Counted from the first letter of the stretch, positions 1 to 9,382 are shown. The stretch is 64,000 bases of DNA from Agreia sp. PsM10 (GCF_030433855.1 NZ_JARUXC010000018.1:21607-85606); one strand, 5' to 3'. The notes: generated from the sequence alone by a model not told the origin. Translations and numbers: made by a program.

Positions 1-322
1 GAATCAGCACGACAGGGTTCGTTCGTTCGAGATCCGCGGTGATCGCCTTGAGTCCATTGTAGATCGACAGCTGACCGGTCGCCCCGCCGGGAACCAGCCA
101 ACGAACCTTGGTCATGCCGTACTCGTCGAGGAGTTCCCGGAGGTGGTCTATCCAGTCCTCGACACAGGCGATCGCGATGGCGTCGATCTCGGGGTGATGC
201 TGGAAGTGTTCAAGGGTGTGGATGATGACAGGCTTGCCGTTCAGTTCGAGGAACTGCTTGGGAAGAGCCGATTGGTTCATCCGCCGGCCGACGCCACCGG
301 CGAAGATCAGGGCGACGTTCAC
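1..322 (-). CDS. TarI/IspD-family cytidylyltransferase, 3'-truncated by window edge
   Basis: The 107 visible N-terminal residues start at a GTG and show the nucleotidyltransferase signature: LIFAGGVGRRM near residues 5-15, then LPKQFLELNGKPVIIHTLEHF. The wording is closer to TarI (D-ribitol-5-phosphate cytidylyltransferase) than to housekeeping IspD. The predicted reaction is CTP plus a polyol phosphate giving a CDP-polyol, which is the donor for a TagF-type polymerase. The GTG overlaps the stop of the upstream TagB/TagF-like gene (GTGA), so the two are probably translationally coupled, which supports a teichoic-acid-like role. The C-terminus lies outside the window, and substrate (ribitol, glycerol or MEP) is inferred. 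Confidence 0.8.
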   Translation of the reverse strand, partial: MNVALIFAGGVGRRMNQSALPKQFLELNGKPVIIHTLEHFQHHPEIDAIAIACVEDWIDHLRELLDEYGMTKVRWLVPGGATGQLSIYNGLKAITADLERTNPVVLI

Positions 323-1572
323 TGCATCGCCCCCTCGATACGAGTCGTGGAGACGGCTGCTCGGGGATTCTTGCCCAGCCGTCGGGAGAACCGGGCCGAA
401 CTTCTTGCCATGAGCTCGTCCAGCATTCCGTGTGCCGCGTCGCGAGTGTGAACGAGGCCGGACCGCTCAGCCGTTGTGCGTCGACGTTCCGCCCAATGAC
501 TGCTTCCAGCCACCACCTCGTCGGCGAACTCGGCGATGTCCTCGTCGGTCAGCAGCTCCGGGCCGGGCAGCCAGTCGAAGATGTCCTTCGGGTAGACACC
601 GCGGCCCGCCACATAGGCATCCTTGTCGGGAAAGAAGAAACCGATGGGCTTGTCGACGAGCAGGTAGTCGGACCAGACGCTGGACGTATCCGTGATGAGT
701 CCCGACGAGGCACCGAGCACTGAGTACAGACTGACGCCTGCGGTCAGCAGAACGTCGTCGTCTATCAGCACGGCACCGTCGACGTTCCGGGCTACCGAGT
801 CGAACGGGTGCGGCTTCACGACGACGGCGAGACCTCGACGTCGGAAGTGGTCGACGACGCGAGCGAACTGGCTTGCCATGCTGAGGTCTTCGGAGGTGTC
901 CTTCGAGTCATTCATTGACCGCATGGTCCCTTGCGAGAGGGCTGTGCGGTACGACGGCATCCAGACCACAAAGCGCCCCGCAGCGATTCCGAGTTCCTCG
1001 AGTCGCTCCGCGGATGCCGGCCGGAACAGGTCGTCGTTGCGGGGATAGCCCACAAGAAGCACGTCGTCGTTGCTGAGCCCGCTGATCTCTGCGGTTCGAT
1101 ACCCCCACATGGCTGTCGCGCCGAGGATGTAGTCGCTGGGCTTCGACGACAGGCGTCGTTCCCCGAAAAGGGCGTCGCTCCACTTCATGCCGCCGCCATG
1201 CCACAGGTTCACTGTTGGTTTTCGGATGTCTGCGGCCGGTTCGCCGTATAGGCCGTGCGTGAAGAAAACGGCTTCGGCGGTGACATAGAGCCACAACGCT
1301 CGTAGGGTTCCTTTTTTCACGCGGAGTATCTGGTCGGTTGGCGGGAAACCGACCTTCGACAGGTAGTTCTGGGATGGTGATTGGGCCCATGCGATGCGGC
1401 CGTCGTATCTCTCCAGAATGGCTCGCGCTGTCTCTACCGCGTTGCCTTCGCCGCTCGGATACCCGACGAGGAACACATGATTCGCGGCAGGCAGTAGCGA
1501 TCGCGCCACTGTCAGAACGCGCGGCAGCGCACCTCGGACCAAGACTCTCTTCACCGTGTCTACACGTCTCAT
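319..1572 (-). CDS. TagB/TagF-type CDP-glycerol glycerophosphotransferase family protein
   Basis: About 417 residues. Recognisable CDP-glycerol:poly(glycerophosphate) glycerophosphotransferase features include the donor-site segments PTVNLWHGGGMKW and WMPSYR, then VVVKPHPFDS and the LITDTSSVWSDYLL/KPIGFFFPD block. These enzymes build polyol-phosphate polymers at the cytoplasmic face of the membrane. I chose the ATG at 1572 (MRRVDTVKR). In-frame starts at 1614 and 1788 also exist, but they run into the AT-rich divergent promoter and into the opposite-strand glycosyltransferase. The stop overlaps the GTG of the cytidylyltransferase gene, so donor synthesis and polymerase appear co-expressed. 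Exact polymer unknown. Confidence 0.83.
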   Translation of the reverse strand: MRRVDTVKRVLVRGALPRVLTVARSLLPAANHVFLVGYPSGEGNAVETARAILERYDGRIAWAQSPSQNYLSKVGFPPTDQILRVKKGTLRALWLYVTAEAVFFTHGLYGEPAADIRKPTVNLWHGGGMKWSDALFGERRLSSKPSDYILGATAMWGYRTAEISGLSNDDVLLVGYPRNDDLFRPASAERLEELGIAAGRFVVWMPSYRTALSQGTMRSMNDSKDTSEDLSMASQFARVVDHFRRRGLAVVVKPHPFDSVARNVDGAVLIDDDVLLTAGVSLYSVLGASSGLITDTSSVWSDYLLVDKPIGFFFPDKDAYVAGRGVYPKDIFDWLPGPELLTDEDIAEFADEVVAGSSHWAERRRTTAERSGLVHTRDAAHGMLDELMARSSARFSRRLGKNPRAAVSTTRIEGAMQ

Positions 1573-1635
1573 TCGCTCCGCTGCTTTCAATACACTAAGT
1601 AATATAGTAAGCATAGAGGTATGGGAGTTGAGGAC
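1573..1635. promoter_or_regulatory. Divergent promoter region of two polysaccharide genes
   Basis: Short AT-rich stretch (about 1590-1613, with TAATATAGTAA) between the minus-strand TagB/TagF-like gene and the plus-strand glycosyltransferase, in otherwise GC-rich DNA. It is the only plausible place for the two divergent promoters. No unambiguous -35 was assigned. Confidence 0.4.
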
Positions 1636-2877
1636 ATGTTGCGCGTGCATGCTTCCTCGGCGAAAGGGAACGGGCCGGGCGCATCCGAACGACAGCTGCG
1701 CAGCCTCCATGTCTCGGACCAGACAGACAGTGGCGGTGCCGAGGCGGTCTTCCGCGACACTGTGGATGCGGCCGGCAAGCTCGGTCATGTGGTGCGGACC
1801 GTGGTCTCAGACGGGAATCGGACCGCGTTGTCGTACCTGATGTCCGCACGGTGGTACTCGTCCATCCGGCGCACGTTGAAGGAGTTCGATCCGGACATCG
1901 TGCATGTGCAGAACTACTACCGGTTTCTCTCGCCGAGCATCCTGCTCGCACTCGCACTTCACCGTCGAACCCACCCCACGATGCGAGTTGTTTTCACCGC
2001 ACATGACTACCATCTGGTCTGCCCGAATAGCGGGTTCCAACACTTTCCCCGCGGTGTGCGCACGACATTGAATATCGACAACCCTCGGGTCCCCGTCTGG
2101 GCCTCCTATGATCAACGCTCCCGGGCCCGAGCTTTCTTGAAATCACTACAACACCTGATGGCATACCGAATACTGCGACTGGACCGCACCTTCGACCTCA
2201 TCATTGCCCCCAGCGAATTCTTGAAGAACATCTTCGAGAAGTGCGGCGTCGAGGCTCCGATTGCACTGGTCCGAAATCCCGTGGAGTTTCCGGCAATTCG
2301 AAACGTGGCAAGCTCGAAGTCGGGTGACCTCGTCTACATGGGTCGCGTAGCGCCCGAAAAAGGGCTGCGCGAATTCATCCTCGCCTTGGAGGGGGAGGGC
2401 AAGCGCGTGAGTATCGATGTGTACGGTGCCGGAGTCGACTGGAAGGCACTGGACATCCTCGCTACGGGCCTGAACCATGTGTCGTTGGTCATGCGTGGGC
2501 CGGTAGCCCGGGCAGACGTTCCGGGCGTGCTCTCGAAGTACCGAGCTCTGATCTACCCGTCGATCTGGCCGGAGAACGCTCCGATCGTTGTCGTTGAAGC
2601 GATAGTCAACGGATTGCCCGTCGTCGTCCCCACGGATTCGGGCGCACTCGAGATGGGCAATCTCGGGGAGTTCGTGTCGAGTTTCACCATCGGCTCGCGC
2701 CACGAGATCAGCGAGGCTGTGCGGCGGGCACTCGACGTGTCTGCCAGAAATCACCTGGTGAACCCTCAAGATTTCGCACGGGACAGCTACGTCTCCGCGC
2801 TACGAGACATCTACAAGCACCTTCTCCATGGCCCCAGCAAGGCCACCCGTCGATCCCGGAAAGGGTCACCCTCATGA
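1636..2877 (+). CDS. Glycosyltransferase family 4 protein
   Basis: 413 residues. An N-terminal acceptor domain opens with LHVSDQTDSGGAEAVFRD and contains VFTAHDYHLVCPNSG. The C-terminal GT-B donor domain carries VYMGRVAPEKGLREF and the E-x7-E region IWPENAPIVVVEAIVNGLPVVV. This architecture is typical of retaining GT4 enzymes that add sugars from nucleotide donors to a lipid-linked repeat unit in the cytoplasm. The ATG at 1636 was chosen because GGGAG lies 8 nt upstream; an ATG at 1621 is possible. It overlaps the next glycosyltransferase by ATGA. Sugar specificity cannot be read from sequence. Confidence 0.85.
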   Translation: MLRVHASSAKGNGPGASERQLRSLHVSDQTDSGGAEAVFRDTVDAAGKLGHVVRTVVSDGNRTALSYLMSARWYSSIRRTLKEFDPDIVHVQNYYRFLSPSILLALALHRRTHPTMRVVFTAHDYHLVCPNSGFQHFPRGVRTTLNIDNPRVPVWASYDQRSRARAFLKSLQHLMAYRILRLDRTFDLIIAPSEFLKNIFEKCGVEAPIALVRNPVEFPAIRNVASSKSGDLVYMGRVAPEKGLREFILALEGEGKRVSIDVYGAGVDWKALDILATGLNHVSLVMRGPVARADVPGVLSKYRALIYPSIWPENAPIVVVEAIVNGLPVVVPTDSGALEMGNLGEFVSSFTIGSRHEISEAVRRALDVSARNHLVNPQDFARDSYVSALRDIYKHLLHGPSKATRRSRKGSPS

Positions 2878-3881
2878 TCGGCTTCTTCGACCCAAAGTCA
2901 GGACGAGGTGGCGGGCAGGTCGTCCTGGAGCGGCTCCTCGAACTATCCCTGGAGAACAGCACCACAGCCCTGGTGATGCCGCAGCCAGGGCAGGACTCCA
3001 TCGCCATTCCGAGCGGCGTGCAGACGTACACCGTAGCCGGTCACCTGCTGAGGAGCGTCGTTCCTGGCGAAAAGGTCGTTCTCGTATCGAATGCCACCCC
3101 GTGCCTGCCGGCCGTCATCAGAACAGGCGCGGCGCTCCGCCGCCAGGGGGTGTCGGCAACAACTGTGGCGATTCTTCACAACTACCCGGTCGGTCTACCG
3201 AAACTCGTCGCTACGCGACAACTGCTCAGGCAGGTCGACTTCACTATCGCTGTCGAACCGGGGCTGCAGACGCTCCGCCCCGACACAGTCATTCCGACCT
3301 GGCTGTCCGTGCCGCATTCCAGACGCTTCGCTGCGAGAGCACCGGAACCCATCACGGCGACCGGGGTCGTCAAATCCTACGCTCGACCCGACGCCACGAA
3401 GGGGATGCATCTGCTCCCGGCGATCTACCGGGCTCTTTCGTCTCTCGGCTACACATGCGAGGTCGCGCTGGGGCAGCCGCTCGATGGGCAGGAGAGATAT
3501 CAAGCGAAGCTTGAGCGTGCGCTTGCTCCCTGGCTCGTCGATGGACGACGAAACGCCGACTGGGTTGACCCCGGTGATGTGTTCGTGATTCCGTCGGTCG
3601 CCGGGGAAGCGGCGTGTCTCACTGCCCAGGAGGCGTTGTCGAACGGCGCTTTCGTTGTCGCGTCGCGGATAGGTCTGATGAGCTACCTGTCGCCTACCAA
3701 TCAGGGAATCCGAACGTTCGCCGTCGGTGACACCCGCGGCGCCGTCGACGCAATAGTCGATGCCATGGCGCTTTCTCCCGCAGAGTTCGACGAGGAATGT
3801 CGAGCGGGTGCCGCGGGAGTCAGCGCCCGCGAGTCACGGTGGTACGACGAGGTCGTCGCTTCTCTCGTCGCCCGGCTTTAG
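2874..3881 (+). CDS. Glycosyltransferase, GT4-like
   Basis: 335 residues starting with MIGFFDPKSGRGGGQVVLERLLEL, a glycine-rich nucleotide-sugar transferase N-terminus. The C-terminal half has VKSYARPDATKGMHLLPAIYRAL and FVIPSVAGEAACLTAQEALSNGAFVVAS, the usual donor-binding acidic region of GT-B enzymes. It is translationally coupled to the preceding glycosyltransferase (ATGA overlap) and ends 24 bp before the convergent broken glycosyltransferase. It is slightly shorter than typical GT4 enzymes. Role: addition of one sugar in the surface polysaccharide; linkage and donor unknown. Confidence 0.75.
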   Translation: MIGFFDPKSGRGGGQVVLERLLELSLENSTTALVMPQPGQDSIAIPSGVQTYTVAGHLLRSVVPGEKVVLVSNATPCLPAVIRTGAALRRQGVSATTVAILHNYPVGLPKLVATRQLLRQVDFTIAVEPGLQTLRPDTVIPTWLSVPHSRRFAARAPEPITATGVVKSYARPDATKGMHLLPAIYRALSSLGYTCEVALGQPLDGQERYQAKLERALAPWLVDGRRNADWVDPGDVFVIPSVAGEAACLTAQEALSNGAFVVASRIGLMSYLSPTNQGIRTFAVGDTRGAVDAIVDAMALSPAEFDEECRAGAAGVSARESRWYDEVVASLVARL

Positions 3882-3905
3882 GGGAGCCTGCCGGAGGCGG
3901 GGACG

Positions 3906-5029
3906 TCATCGCAAGCTGTCGGACATCCAACTGTGAAGATGAGCGACGAATTTCTCCTTTGAGAAGTTCACCGAGTGCGCCCTGATCGTCGTTTTGTCCA
4001 ATTCATCAAGTCGTCGGATCAGCGAAGCGAGCTCGGGGGAGGACCAGTCGTCGACGAGGACGCCAGTCACGCCATCCGCTACCGTCTCGCTGACGCCGCC
4101 GAGGTTCCTGCCGATGACGGGGGTACCGAGGGCCATCGCCTCGACGGGCATGATGCCGAAATCCTCGACCGCCGGGAATACGAAGGCGAAGGCACGCTGA
4201 TACAGGGCCCGGAGGAGGCTGTTCGACGGCGAATCCACGAAACGCACATCGACGTCGGCGTGCCTGGCGAGAGTCCGGAGGGCATCCTCTTCCGGCCCTG
4301 AACCTGCGATGACGACGGGGCGACGGGATGCCTCCCCAGCACGAATGACCAGGTCGAGCCTCTTGTAGGGAACGAGGCGTGATGCGCCGAGAAGGTAGCC
4401 GTCCGGCAGGGATCTCAGGACGACCAGCTCCTGGTCGTTCAGACGAGCGGACCAGTCCTCGACGGCTTGGATCTCGGTCACATCGACGGGCGGGTAGATG
4501 ACTTCTGTGTCCTGCCGCCAGGTGTCCTGCACGCGTCTGCCGACGAACGAGGAGATGACGGCGATACTCGTCGCTTCGCGCGGCGTCGGTCTATGGTTTT
4601 CAGCGGGCCGGACGCGGCCCTGACCAGTGCGTTGCTTCCGCGAACGTCCAGTTCAGGCGTCCAGACGTAACGGGCCGGCGTGTAGACGTAGAGAAGCTTG
4701 CGGAAGTCCTTCTTCTGATTCTTGAATGAGACCTGCTGCGCGAAGGCGTGGCTGCTCACAAGAGCCCAGTCGTAGTCGTGGTTCTGCTGCCCTCGCCAGA
4801 CGAATGGGAGGATCGGTAGCGCCAAGGCTTTGCGACCTCGGAGTGGCGTCCTCGCCAGGAACGACTCCCGCACGAGGCGGTTCGGGAAGCGTTCAGGCGC
4901 GTTGTTCCACAGGCAGAGGAGATCCGCGTCGGGGAGCGACTCCGCCATCGCCTGGAAGACGTTCTCCGAGCCGCCGATCTTCTCAACCCACTCATGAACG
5001 ATGACTCCACCGGCCATCACACGAGCCAC
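3906..5029 (-). pseudogene. Glycosyltransferase (WbaZ-like GT4) disrupted by a frameshift
   Basis: Two adjacent minus-strand frames together make one GT4 protein. The N-terminal half (5029 down to about 4580, GTG start) contains VHEWVEKIGGSENVFQAMA and LLYVYTPARYVWTPELD. The C-terminal half (about 4580 to 3906) contains TEVIYPPVDVTEI, LLGASRLVPYKRLDLVIRAG and PAVEDFGIMPVEAMALGTPVIG. The frame changes at the CGCGCG tract 4577-4582. Removing one CG unit restores a continuous reading IDRRREATSIAVISSFVGRRV that matches the family perfectly. Either a recent slippage mutation or an assembly error. If real, the polysaccharide would lack one sugar. The gene begins directly after the stop of the WbaP-type gene. 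Confidence 0.8.
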
Positions 5030-6523
5030 CTAATGGGCGGAGTCTCCAGGCGCCACGACCGCCTTGACGGTCCTCAGCAGGATGGAGATGTCACGGGTGA
5101 GGGACCAGTTCTCGATGTAGTACAGATCCAATCGAATCGCGTCGTCCCACGACAGTGACGACCGTCCGCTGACCTGCCAGAGGCCGCTCATGCCGGGCTT
5201 GACGATGAGTCGGCGCCGCGCGGCGTCGTCGTACAGTGCGACTTCGCCGTCGCGCTGTGGGCGGGGGCCGACGAGGCTCATGCTTCCCATGAAGACGTTG
5301 ACGAGCTGTGGGAATTCGTCGATGGAGTACTTGCGCAGGATCTTGCCTACGGGTGTGACCCGCGGGTCGTTACGCACCTTGTGGAGAGGGGTTCCGTCGC
5401 TTCCCTGCTGCTCGAGCAGGTCGAGGAGAGATGCGTCGGCACCGTCGACCATAGAGCGGAACTTGATCATGCCGAACGGCTGACCGTTGATGCCGACACG
5501 CTCCTGGCGGTAGAACACGTCTCCTGGTCCCGACTGCCGCACGAGGAACGAGACGACAAGGAAGAGGGGAGAGAAGACGGCGAGCATGACCCCTGACCCC
5601 ACGATGTCGAAGAGTCGCTTTGCGAACCTCTGGCGGCCCTCGAACTTCGGCATCTCGACGTGGACCAACGGCAGGCCGGCGACCGGGCGCATGTGAATGC
5701 GGGGGCCCGCCACATCGGTGAGGCTCGGTGCGACGAGCAGATGCTGCCGCCCCGAATCGAGCATCCAGCTGATCTCTCGAACTCTCTCTGGTGGAACTTC
5801 GTCGCTACTGGAGATCAGCACGGTATCGGCCCCCGAGGCCTCCAGTGCCGACCCGAGTTGCTCGAGGTTGCCGAGGATGGGGATATCGGTGCCTGCAATA
5901 TGACTTCCGGCGATACCCGTCGGAATGCAGACCCCGACGACGTTCAGGCCTGCCTGAGTCTGCTTCGCGAGCTCCTGGGCTATGCGCGAAGAGGAGACCT
6001 CGGACCCGATGATCAGAACGTTCGCCGAGAACTCCCTCCGTTTCCGCCTCGCTGCCAGCCACCTGCGCCAGACGAGACGCTCCAGGCACAGCAACGCGAT
6101 TCCGACAGGGAAAGCGAGGAGGAAGTATCCACGGGACAGATCCATCTTCATCAGGTAGGCGGCAAGAGCGGCGATTCCCAGCAGTCGGATCGATGCGTCG
6201 ATGACCGACCTGTACTCGGTGGTTCCGTATCCGATGTGGTGGGGCGCCCGAGTTCCGTAGATCGCCAGCACGGCAATCCATGCGCCGGCGAGGACTACGG
6301 AGACGGCTGTGTATTCGATCGGCGTCACGGCGAGTCTTCCGCTGAGTTCGACGTAGCGGGTCGACGGGCCGACATAGAAGAACTGGGTGAGAAATATGAC
6401 TGCGATCACGATGATCACGTCGCTGACAACAAGCCTCGCGGAGTACTTGCGGGACCACGTCAATGTCGACGGCGGAGGCTGTTCTTCGCCCTCGACTCGG
6501 CGTATTTCTTCGATACGACTCAT
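5030..6523 (-). CDS. WbaP/CpsE-type undecaprenyl-phosphate sugar phosphotransferase
   Basis: About 497 residues. Four N-terminal membrane segments (for example VVSDVIIVIAVIFLTQFF) are followed by a CoA-binding-like middle domain (NVLIIGSEVSSSRIAQEL) and the C-terminal bacterial sugar transferase domain: KRLFDIVGS with a membrane helix, then RQERVGINGQPFGMIKFRSM, KILRKYSIDEFPQLVNV, SLVGPRP and PGMSGLWQVSGRS. Such proteins start each repeat unit by moving hexose-1-phosphate onto undecaprenyl phosphate. The ATG at 6523 has GAGAGGG 8 nt upstream; the 22-residue longer frame lacks support. The frameshifted glycosyltransferase follows without a gap. Confidence 0.9.
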   Translation of the reverse strand: MSRIEEIRRVEGEEQPPPSTLTWSRKYSARLVVSDVIIVIAVIFLTQFFYVGPSTRYVELSGRLAVTPIEYTAVSVVLAGAWIAVLAIYGTRAPHHIGYGTTEYRSVIDASIRLLGIAALAAYLMKMDLSRGYFLLAFPVGIALLCLERLVWRRWLAARRKRREFSANVLIIGSEVSSSRIAQELAKQTQAGLNVVGVCIPTGIAGSHIAGTDIPILGNLEQLGSALEASGADTVLISSSDEVPPERVREISWMLDSGRQHLLVAPSLTDVAGPRIHMRPVAGLPLVHVEMPKFEGRQRFAKRLFDIVGSGVMLAVFSPLFLVVSFLVRQSGPGDVFYRQERVGINGQPFGMIKFRSMVDGADASLLDLLEQQGSDGTPLHKVRNDPRVTPVGKILRKYSIDEFPQLVNVFMGSMSLVGPRPQRDGEVALYDDAARRRLIVKPGMSGLWQVSGRSSLSWDDAIRLDLYYIENWSLTRDISILLRTVKAVVAPGDSAH

Positions 6524-6679
6524 GGTGTGCGCCCTCTCGGCTCTGTAGACGCATGGGTCCCGCCCGTCACCCGCATGCAGTGAGTACACGTATTTCGCTG
6601 GTGCGCGAATGTAGTTCGCAACGTGTTTTGAACATCATGCCGTATTGATTACTACAAAACAAGTCGTGTTGTACATGGA

Positions 6680-7642
6680 CTACGTCGTTGACTGGTTCAT
6701 GAGCGCGATATCGGAATCGACCATCGCGTCGACGATGTCGGCGAACGACATCGTGCGGCGCCAATGAAGCCGATCTTCGATGCGCAGTGGATCACCGACC
6801 TGGCTTGAAGGATCGACAGGGCGCGTGAGGGCGCTGTCGACGGTGACGAAGCGACGCCAGTCGGGGATTCCGGCTCTCAGGAAGGCCCGTTGAACGAACT
6901 CCTCGATGGAGTGTGTTTCGCCAGACGCCACAACGAAATCGTCGGGATCGGCGGCTGAGGCGGCCAGACGCATGGCTTCGCAGTAGTCGGGAGCCCAGCC
7001 CCAGTCCCGCCGCGTGTTCAGTCCACCCAGGAACAGCTCGTTCTGGCGGCCTGCGGCGATGCGTGCGGCAGCGACCGTGATCTTGCGGGTGACGAAAGAT
7101 TCCGGCCGACGCGGTGACTCATGGTTGTAGAGGATGCAGCTGGCGGCGAAGAGTCCTCGCTGGCGGTACACGTCCACCATGTGGTGCGCATATGCCTTGG
7201 CGGCTCCGTAGGGTGATGACGGGGCGATCGGCGTGCGCTCGGTCTGCGGAGACGAGAGCGCCCTCCCGAAGAGCTCCGCACTGGATGCCTGCACGAATCG
7301 CACCTGTCGTCCCTCGCGCTCCTGAAGCTGCCAAGCGGACTCCAACAGCTGCGCAACGGCCAATGCATTGACCGCGGCTGTGTGAACCGGCTCGATCCAC
7401 GACGTGTAGACGGAGCTGATGGCGGCGAGGTTGTAGATCTCGTCGGGATTGCTGGCTGCGACAACGGCCGATATCTCGACCAGCGAATCCGAGCGGATGC
7501 GGTGCACCTCGATGCGGGGGTCCAATTTCGCCTGGCTTTGCTGCCGAACAACCCCATGCACGGTGTACCCCCGCTGCAGAAGAGACCGGGAGAGATACCA
7601 GCCGTCCTGGCCCGAGATTCCCGTAATCAGCGCTACGGGCAT
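6680..7642 (-). CDS. GDP-mannose 4,6-dehydratase-like NAD(P)-dependent epimerase/dehydratase (paralogue)
   Basis: About 320 residues of the extended SDR family, with the NADP motif GISGQDGWYL, the catalytic region ASSAELFG, YGAAKAYAHH (YxxxK), NHESPRR and RRDWGWAPDYCEAM. These are GMD-type motifs, so the protein is a divergent GMD paralogue rather than a typical RMD or GMER reductase. It may act on the 4-keto product of the neighbouring Gmd or on another GDP-sugar. The ATG at 7642 lies two nucleotides after the stop of gmd, so the two are co-translated. The longer frame to 7738 overlaps gmd and is not used. Confidence 0.8.
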   Translation of the reverse strand: MPVALITGISGQDGWYLSRSLLQRGYTVHGVVRQQSQAKLDPRIEVHRIRSDSLVEISAVVAASNPDEIYNLAAISSVYTSWIEPVHTAAVNALAVAQLLESAWQLQEREGRQVRFVQASSAELFGRALSSPQTERTPIAPSSPYGAAKAYAHHMVDVYRQRGLFAASCILYNHESPRRPESFVTRKITVAAARIAAGRQNELFLGGLNTRRDWGWAPDYCEAMRLAASAADPDDFVVASGETHSIEEFVQRAFLRAGIPDWRRFVTVDSALTRPVDPSSQVGDPLRIEDRLHWRRTMSFADIVDAMVDSDIALMNQSTT

Positions 7643-7644
7643 CG

Positions 7645-8637
7645 TCAGCCGGCTCGAACGAGGAGCCGTTCCTGTTCTTCGACATCGTGCTTGACCATCA
7701 ACGACACAAGGGTGGGGAAGTCGACGGTCGGAGCCCACCCCAACCGGCTTTGCGCTTTCGTGGAATCCCCGATGAGGAGATCCACCTCGGCGGGGCGGGT
7801 GAAGCTCGGGTCGAAGGATACGAGGTGCGACCAGTCATCGATGCCGACCTCGGAGAAGGCGAGTTCGAGGAATTCTCTGATGGAATGCGTCTCGTTCGTG
7901 GAGATGACGTAGTCGTCGGCCTCGTCCATCTGCAGCATCCGCCACATGGCCTCGACGTAGTCACCGGCGAAGCCCCAGTCGCGGCGGGCCTCGAGGTTGC
8001 CGAGCATGATGCCGTCCTGCATGCCGAGTGAGATCCTCGCTACGGCCTGGGTGATTTTTCTGGTGACGAACTCCGGCCCGCGTCGGGGTGACTCGTGATT
8101 GAAGAGGATGCCGCTCGACGCGTGCATGCCGTAGGACTCACGGTAGTTGATTGTCATGTAGTGGCCGTAGACCTTGGCGACCCCGTAGGGGGAGCGGGGC
8201 CAGAGCAGAGTCTCTTCGGTCTGCGGCACTGTTTGGACCTTGCCGAACATCTCCGAGCTCGACGCCTGATAGAAACGGACTCGTTTCGGATCGGTCGGTG
8301 AGAACAGCCTCAGCGCTTCCAATGCATTCAAGACGCCGAGCCCGGTGACGTCCGAGGTGATTCGTGCGTTCTCCCAGGAGTACGCGACGAAAGAGATGGC
8401 CCCGAGGTTGTAGAACTCGTCGGGCTGTGAGGCTTCGAGGGCACGCAGAATGCTCGAGATATCGGTGAGGTCGCCGGTGACCAGGTGCACGCCGGGCACC
8501 GTCTGTTCCACGAGTTCTCGCTTGGGGTTGTTCTGTCCGCGCATCAACCCGTAGACCACGTACCCCTTTGCCAGCAGGAGTTCTGCGAGGTACAGCCCGT
8601 CTTGACCTGTGATGCCTGAGATGAGTGCGCGGGGCAT
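7645..8637 (-). CDS. gmd: GDP-mannose 4,6-dehydratase
   Basis: 330 residues with the complete Gmd signature: GITGQDGLYLAELLLAKGY, DLTDISSI, ASSSEMFGK, QTEETLLWPRSPYGVAK (Tyr-x3-Lys), NHESPRRGPEFVTRKI and NLEARRDWGFAGDYVEAMW. It converts GDP-D-mannose to GDP-4-keto-6-deoxy-D-mannose, the precursor of rhamnose-, fucose- or perosamine-type deoxysugars in surface polysaccharides. It is the first gene of a two-gene minus-strand operon with its paralogue. The upstream 120 bp is AT-rich and holds a small GGGAA/TTCCC hairpin in the predicted leader (8655-8671). Confidence 0.92.
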   Translation of the reverse strand: MPRALISGITGQDGLYLAELLLAKGYVVYGLMRGQNNPKRELVEQTVPGVHLVTGDLTDISSILRALEASQPDEFYNLGAISFVAYSWENARITSDVTGLGVLNALEALRLFSPTDPKRVRFYQASSSEMFGKVQTVPQTEETLLWPRSPYGVAKVYGHYMTINYRESYGMHASSGILFNHESPRRGPEFVTRKITQAVARISLGMQDGIMLGNLEARRDWGFAGDYVEAMWRMLQMDEADDYVISTNETHSIREFLELAFSEVGIDDWSHLVSFDPSFTRPAEVDLLIGDSTKAQSRLGWAPTVDFPTLVSLMVKHDVEEQERLLVRAG

Positions 8638-8761
8638 AATCTTCCTATCGTGCGACGGGAAGCGGATTCCCGAGAGTAAATAACAATACGTTGCGCATCA
8701 TTCTAGTCAAAATGTTTTGCAAACCTTCAATCCACCGCTTGCCAGGATGCGATGGTGGGCT

Positions 8762-9382
8762 CTATTCAGACAGCACGGTGATCGCGAGGCCGGCCATCGA
8801 GTGGGCGATGTGAGACATCGCCAGAGAGATCTGTTCGCCCACCGTTTCGTGTATCTCTCGCGATTGGCGATACGGGTCGGCGATGTCGTCACGGCCGGTC
8901 AGCACGACGCGACTCCGGATGCGGGAGAACTCCTTGACCTTCGCCCGCCAGACCGCGGTGGAGGAGTCGGCTTCGACCGCGTCGGGACTGTGTCGGGGGT
9001 CCATGGCCAGTAGCTGCACGAACTCCGAGACGGTGAAGGCCCGCCGCAGCAGACGCGGGAAGTCCCTCACGACCTCGTCGCGCTGAGCTCGAGTCATGGT
9101 CAGAATGAGGTCGGCGCCCTCGGCGGTCATGGATGTGAGCTGCCGCCCCGCGTGCGCGCCGGGGTCGCCGCCGAGCCGCTCGGAGATCTCGGCCGGAATC
9201 TGATCCATGGGTGCGCCGACGACGGCAGAGAGGCCGGCGCTCTCGACGTCGAAAGAGGCGGCAAGTCCGGTGTCGTCGAAACGCGCCTGGAGTAGTTGCG
9301 CCGCGAGCGGCGAGCGGCAGATGTTGCCGGTGCAGACGGCGACGATCGTGAATGGCCGCGACTGATGGTTTGTGGTTGGCAT
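8762..9382 (-). CDS. Low-molecular-weight protein-tyrosine phosphatase (Wzb/Etp-like)
   Basis: About 206 residues. The P-loop CTGNICRS gives the catalytic C17-x5-R23, and DPYRQ near the C-terminus supplies the general-acid Asp. In polysaccharide loci these phosphatases dephosphorylate the BY-kinase that controls chain length and export. No BY-kinase is visible in this window, so the partner may lie beyond the left edge. The ATG at 9382 (MPTTNHQ) was preferred over 9415 because it follows AGGGGG and gives the normal family N-terminus. The spacer to the divergent signal peptidase gene is AT-rich. Confidence 0.87.
   Translation of the reverse strand: MPTTNHQSRPFTIVAVCTGNICRSPLAAQLLQARFDDTGLAASFDVESAGLSAVVGAPMDQIPAEISERLGGDPGAHAGRQLTSMTAEGADLILTMTRAQRDEVVRDFPRLLRRAFTVSEFVQLLAMDPRHSPDAVEADSSTAVWRAKVKEFSRIRSRVVLTGRDDIADPYRQSREIHETVGEQISLAMSHIAHSMAGLAITVLSE

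Noticed and set aside
1573..1788. Extended N-terminus of the TagB/F-like gene
   Set aside because: It would overlap the divergent glycosyltransferase by about 150 bp and cross the AT-rich promoter.
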